Source: Chryseobacterium gleum (GTDB taxonomy: Bacteria; Bacteroidota; Bacteroidia; Flavobacteriales_D; Crocinitomicaceae). Taken from it: a stretch of DNA of 8,232 nucleotides. A program made the position numbers and the translations under genes. Under the pieces are notes generated by a model. That model had not been told where the DNA came from. It saw nothing but the letters and a program-made list of their open reading frames with translations, and ran no database searches. The stretch is taken from contig CALPSU020000108.1 in the NCBI GenBank assembly GCA_943326315.2, forward strand, positions 1 through 8,232. Direction: 5' to 3'. Of this stretch, positions 5,671 to 8,232 are shown piece after piece. Each line of letters opens with the position of its first letter. The first letter of the stretch is position 1.

Positions 5671-6828
5671 ATGACAACTAAAGATTTAACAAACGTAGAA
5701 AATTTCAATTACGGAATTGAAAAAATATTTGACGAAGCTCAAGATTTTTTACCTCTTTTAGGAACAGATTATGTAGAGCTATATGTCGGGAATGCTAAAC
5801 AATCGGCCCACTATTACAAAACTGCTTTCGGTTTTCAAGAAATTGCTTATTCTGGATTGGAAACTGGGGATCGTGAAAAAACATCATACGTATTAAAACA
5901 AGATAAAATTCGTTTGGTATTAACTACTCCTTTTGATCCTGAAAGTGAAATCTCTCACCATATTCGAAAACATGGAGACGGAGTTAAAGTTATCGCTTTA
6001 TGGGTTGATGATGCAAGAAGTGCGTTTGAAGAAACTACAAAAAGAGGTGCTAAAGCATATTTAGAACCAACGGTATTAACAGATGAGTTTGGTGAAATCG
6101 TAAAATCTGGTATTCACACATATGGCGATACTGTACATGTTTTTATTGAGCGTAAAAATTATAAAGGTATTTTTATGCCTGGATTCATTGAGTCAAAAAA
6201 TGACTACAAACCAACTCCTACAGGATTAAAATATATCGATCATATGGTAGGAAACGTTGAATTGGGAGAAATGAATGAAGTTGCTAAATTCTATGCAGAT
6301 GTAATGGGATTTGCCAACTTAATAACTTTCGATGATAAAGATATTTCTACACAATTTACTGCACTTATGAGTAAAGTGATGACAAATGGAAATGGACGTA
6401 TAAAATTTCCTATTAACGAACCAGCTCACGGATTGAAAAAATCTCAAATTGAAGAATATATAGATTTCTATAAAGGATCCGGTTGTCAACACATTGCGGT
6501 TGCTACAGACGATATCGTATTTACAATTTCAGAAATGAGAAAACGAGGAGTGGAATTTTTACATGTACCTGGAACGTATTATGATAATGTTGCAGCTCGT
6601 GTAGGAACAATCAGCGAAGATTTAGCAATATTAAAAGGTCTTGGAATCATGGTTGACAGAGATGAAGATGGATATCTATTACAAATATTTACAAAACCAG
6701 TGGAAGATAGACCAACATTATTTTTCGAAATTATCCAAAGAAAAGGCGCAAAATCTTTCGGGAAAGGAAATTTTCAAGCTTTGTTCGAATCTATTGAAGC
6801 TGAACAAGAAAGAAGAGGAACTTTGTAA
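5671..6828 (+). CDS. hppD: 4-hydroxyphenylpyruvate dioxygenase
   Basis: HPPD converts 4-hydroxyphenylpyruvate to homogentisate by decarboxylation, ring hydroxylation and side-chain migration, using Fe(II) and O2. The 385-residue length is normal. Two vicinal-oxygen-chelate domains are present. The N-terminal one (about 30-160) starts at DYVELYVGNAKQSAHYYKTAFGF. The C-terminal catalytic one (about 185-360) starts at GLKYIDHMVGNV. The 2-His-1-Glu iron site is complete: His191 in YIDHMVGN, His274 in CQHIAVATDD, Glu353 in LFFEIIQRKG. The C-terminal helix SFGKGNFQALFESIEAEQERRG (362-383) is the lid that closes over the active site in known structures. It lies 25 nt after hmgA, whose product acts on its homogentisate, so the pair is one catabolic operon. 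A hairpin follows the stop. Confidence 0.97.
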   Translation: MTTKDLTNVENFNYGIEKIFDEAQDFLPLLGTDYVELYVGNAKQSAHYYKTAFGFQEIAYSGLETGDREKTSYVLKQDKIRLVLTTPFDPESEISHHIRKHGDGVKVIALWVDDARSAFEETTKRGAKAYLEPTVLTDEFGEIVKSGIHTYGDTVHVFIERKNYKGIFMPGFIESKNDYKPTPTGLKYIDHMVGNVELGEMNEVAKFYADVMGFANLITFDDKDISTQFTALMSKVMTNGNGRIKFPINEPAHGLKKSQIEEYIDFYKGSGCQHIAVATDDIVFTISEMRKRGVEFLHVPGTYYDNVAARVGTISEDLAILKGLGIMVDRDEDGYLLQIFTKPVEDRPTLFFEIIQRKGAKSFGKGNFQALFESIEAEQERRGTL

Positions 6829-6865
6829 AAATAATCTATAGATATGAACTCTTTATAGAGTTAAT

Positions 6866-6890
6866 GAGGGAAGAAAATACATCTTCCCTC
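6866..6890 (+). terminator. Hairpin ending the hmgA-hppD operon
   Basis: GAGGGAAGA (6866-6874) pairs perfectly with TCTTCCCTC (6882-6890) over nine base pairs around a seven-base loop, 38 nt after the hppD stop. The tail is only moderately T-rich (TTGGTATTTA), so termination may be incomplete. A second small palindrome, AACTCT-TTAT-AGAGTT (6847-6862), lies just before it. Confidence 0.65.
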
Positions 6891-7004
6891 TTGGTATTTA
6901 TAGAAAAATGTAGAAAAAAACTTCTAAAAAAGGTATAATCAAAGAGCACTCACAAAGTTAAATTGTATTAACATATTTTAGGATTCATAAAAAATGATAA
7001 AGAG

Positions 7005-7012
7005 TACCTTTG
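7005..7012 (+). promoter_or_regulatory. Bacteroidota -7 promoter box for the desaturase gene
   Basis: TACCTTTG matches TAnnTTTG exactly and lies 42 bp before the desaturase ATG. It is identical to the box of the NYN-ribE operon. The bases CTTTGTGCT (7008-7016) are the inverted partner of AGCAC-TC-ACAAAG (6945-6957), apart from a two-base insertion, so a regulator site could overlap the box. No good -33 element is seen. Confidence 0.55.
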
Positions 7013-7054
7013 TGCTAATAGATCTTTTATTAGTTAATAATATAAATAGAATAA

Positions 7055-8137
7055 ATGAAAACTATACACTTCGCAAAAGAAGACAAAAGTCATGAAACTT
7101 TTTCTTCAGCACTTCGAAAAAATGTCAACAATTATTTCAAAGAAAATCATATTTCACCCAATGCAAATTCAACCATGGTCATTAAAACTATTGCCATGGT
7201 TTCTTTATATTTGGTGCCTTTCATTTTAATTTTAACTATTCATACATCAAGTTGGTTAGCTTTAGGTTTAACAATATTGATGGGTATTGGTGTTGCCGGT
7301 ACTGGAATGGGAGTAATGCATGATGCTGTACATGGATCATATTCAAAAAATAAATGGGTAAATAAAATTCTTGGAGGAACTATTTATCTGTTAGGAAGTA
7401 ATGCTTTAAATTGGAAAATTCAACATAATGTACTTCACCATACTTACACAAATATAGATGAATACGATGAAGATATCGATTCAAAAGGACCAATTAGATT
7501 AGCAGAACATTCTCAATTAAAAAAAATTCATAAATACCAATACATACATGCTTTTTTCTTTTATGGATTAATGACTATTGTTAAAACATACAACGATTTT
7601 CCTCAATTGGCAAAATACAATAAAATGGGATTAACAAAAGGTCAAAATGTTAACCCAACAGGTGAATATATTAAAATGGTTTTAAGAAAAGTTTTGTATT
7701 TAGTCTTAATTATTGGACTTCCACTTTATTTCACAGATTTTACTTGGTGGCAAATTCTCATCGGATTTTTTGTTATGCATTGGGTTGCAGGTTTTATTTT
7801 AGCGGTTATTTTCCAATTGGCTCATGTTGTTGAAGGTGCTGAACAACCAATTCTTACATCTGAAGGAAATATTGAAAATGAATTTGCAGTACATCAATTA
7901 TTAACTACATCTGATTTTGGTAGAAATAATAAATTTTTAACTTGGTTTGTAGGAGGATTAAATTTTCAAGTAGAACACCATTTATTCCCTCAAATTTGTC
8001 ATGTACACTATAAAAATCTTTCGTATATCGTAGAAAAAACTGCGAAAGAGTTTAATCTTCCTTATAATTTAAAGCCTTCTTTTAGTGCAGCATTAAAATC
8101 ACATGTTCAACGTTTGAAAGAATTAGGAAAAGCATAA
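7055..8137 (+). CDS. Membrane fatty acid desaturase (acyl-CoA/acyl-lipid type)
   Basis: This 360-residue di-iron membrane desaturase introduces a double bond into fatty acyl chains at the inner membrane. All three histidine boxes are intact: HDAVH (89-93), HNVLHH (124-129) and QVEHH (305-309). The QxxHH third box is typical of the front-end/linoleoyl-CoA desaturase-like subgroup. No cytochrome b5 domain is present, so electrons must come from a separate donor. Hydrophobic segments lie at about 43-62, 66-88, 103-117, 163-177, 212-227 and 231-257, giving the usual topology with the histidine boxes on the cytoplasmic face. The double-bond position cannot be read from the sequence. The gene has its own promoter box and is separated from the tyrosine operon by a hairpin, so a shared function is not implied. 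A role in membrane fluidity is the family expectation. Confidence 0.93.
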   Translation: MKTIHFAKEDKSHETFSSALRKNVNNYFKENHISPNANSTMVIKTIAMVSLYLVPFILILTIHTSSWLALGLTILMGIGVAGTGMGVMHDAVHGSYSKNKWVNKILGGTIYLLGSNALNWKIQHNVLHHTYTNIDEYDEDIDSKGPIRLAEHSQLKKIHKYQYIHAFFFYGLMTIVKTYNDFPQLAKYNKMGLTKGQNVNPTGEYIKMVLRKVLYLVLIIGLPLYFTDFTWWQILIGFFVMHWVAGFILAVIFQLAHVVEGAEQPILTSEGNIENEFAVHQLLTTSDFGRNNKFLTWFVGGLNFQVEHHLFPQICHVHYKNLSYIVEKTAKEFNLPYNLKPSFSAALKSHVQRLKELGKA

Positions 8138-8151
8138 AAATTCATAATGTC

Positions 8152-8165
8152 AGGAAACTTTTCCT
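8152..8165. other. Small hairpin after the desaturase gene
   Basis: AGGAAA (8152-8157) pairs with TTTCCT (8160-8165) across two bases, 14 nt after the desaturase stop, and is followed by ATTTTCG. It could be a weak terminator. TATTTTCG (8165-8172) resembles TAnnTTTG with one mismatch and could be a promoter box for a gene beyond the window. No coding sequence is seen from 8138 to the edge. Confidence 0.3.
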
Positions 8166-8232
8166 ATTTTCGCGTTGAATTTTAAAATCAATTTTCTTGA
8201 AAAAGTTATTTCGCTCTAAATGGTTTAAATAC

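Noticed and set aside
6641..6841. Open frame on the plus strand at the end of hppD
   Set aside because: It is a shifted frame within the conserved HPPD C-terminus, which continues intact in the main frame.
6934..6939. TATAAT as a -10 promoter box
   Set aside because: No matching -35 box is present, and the Bacteroidota primary sigma factor uses TAnnTTTG, for which a perfect match lies nearer the gene.

Overview
This AT-rich window looks chromosomal and comes from a member of the Bacteroidota, most likely class Flavobacteriia. The evidence is the repeated -7 promoter motif TAnnTTTG (at 2804-2811 on the minus strand, 4389-4396 and 7005-7012), start codons preceded by A/T-rich leaders without Shine-Dalgarno sequences, and the protein types encoded. 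Genus cannot be fixed from the sequence alone.

Layout. Position 3-98 (+) is the last 31 codons of a membrane protein. From 231 to 2745 four genes lie on the minus strand. In transcription order they are a NYN-domain/LOTUS protein and riboflavin synthase (7 nt apart, one operon, promoter near 2804-2811, terminator at 1376-1401), then a REP-associated tyrosine transposase (RAYT) and a YraN-family protein. The RAYT gene carries a 38-bp perfect palindrome beginning its core with GTAG, plus a 9-bp tandem repeat, inside its own reading frame. This looks like a REP-type element embedded in the gene of the enzyme family that acts on such elements.

From 3088 to 4180 (+) there are three consecutive, different, single-domain SSB-like genes. 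None has the acidic C-terminal tip that normal bacterial SSB uses to recruit partners. They are preceded by a region that can fold into abutting stem-loops (2968-3051) and followed by a nested inverted repeat (4205-4281) and a strong intrinsic terminator (4287-4324). The cluster is divergent from the NYN/LOTUS gene.

From 4470 to 6828 (+) lies a two-gene tyrosine/phenylalanine catabolic operon, homogentisate 1,2-dioxygenase then 4-hydroxyphenylpyruvate dioxygenase, which catalyse consecutive steps (HppD makes homogentisate, HmgA opens its ring). Its promoter has a TAnnTTTG box with a CRP/FNR-like palindrome centred about 41 bp upstream of the predicted start, and a stem-loop at the start of the leader. 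A hairpin closes the operon. A separately promoted membrane fatty acid desaturase follows (7055-8137), and the last 95 bases hold a small hairpin and possibly the start of the next promoter.

The most unusual items are the REP-like palindrome inside the RAYT gene and the tandem tail-less SSB cluster with its structured upstream region. No complete new defence or mobile system can be demonstrated from this window.
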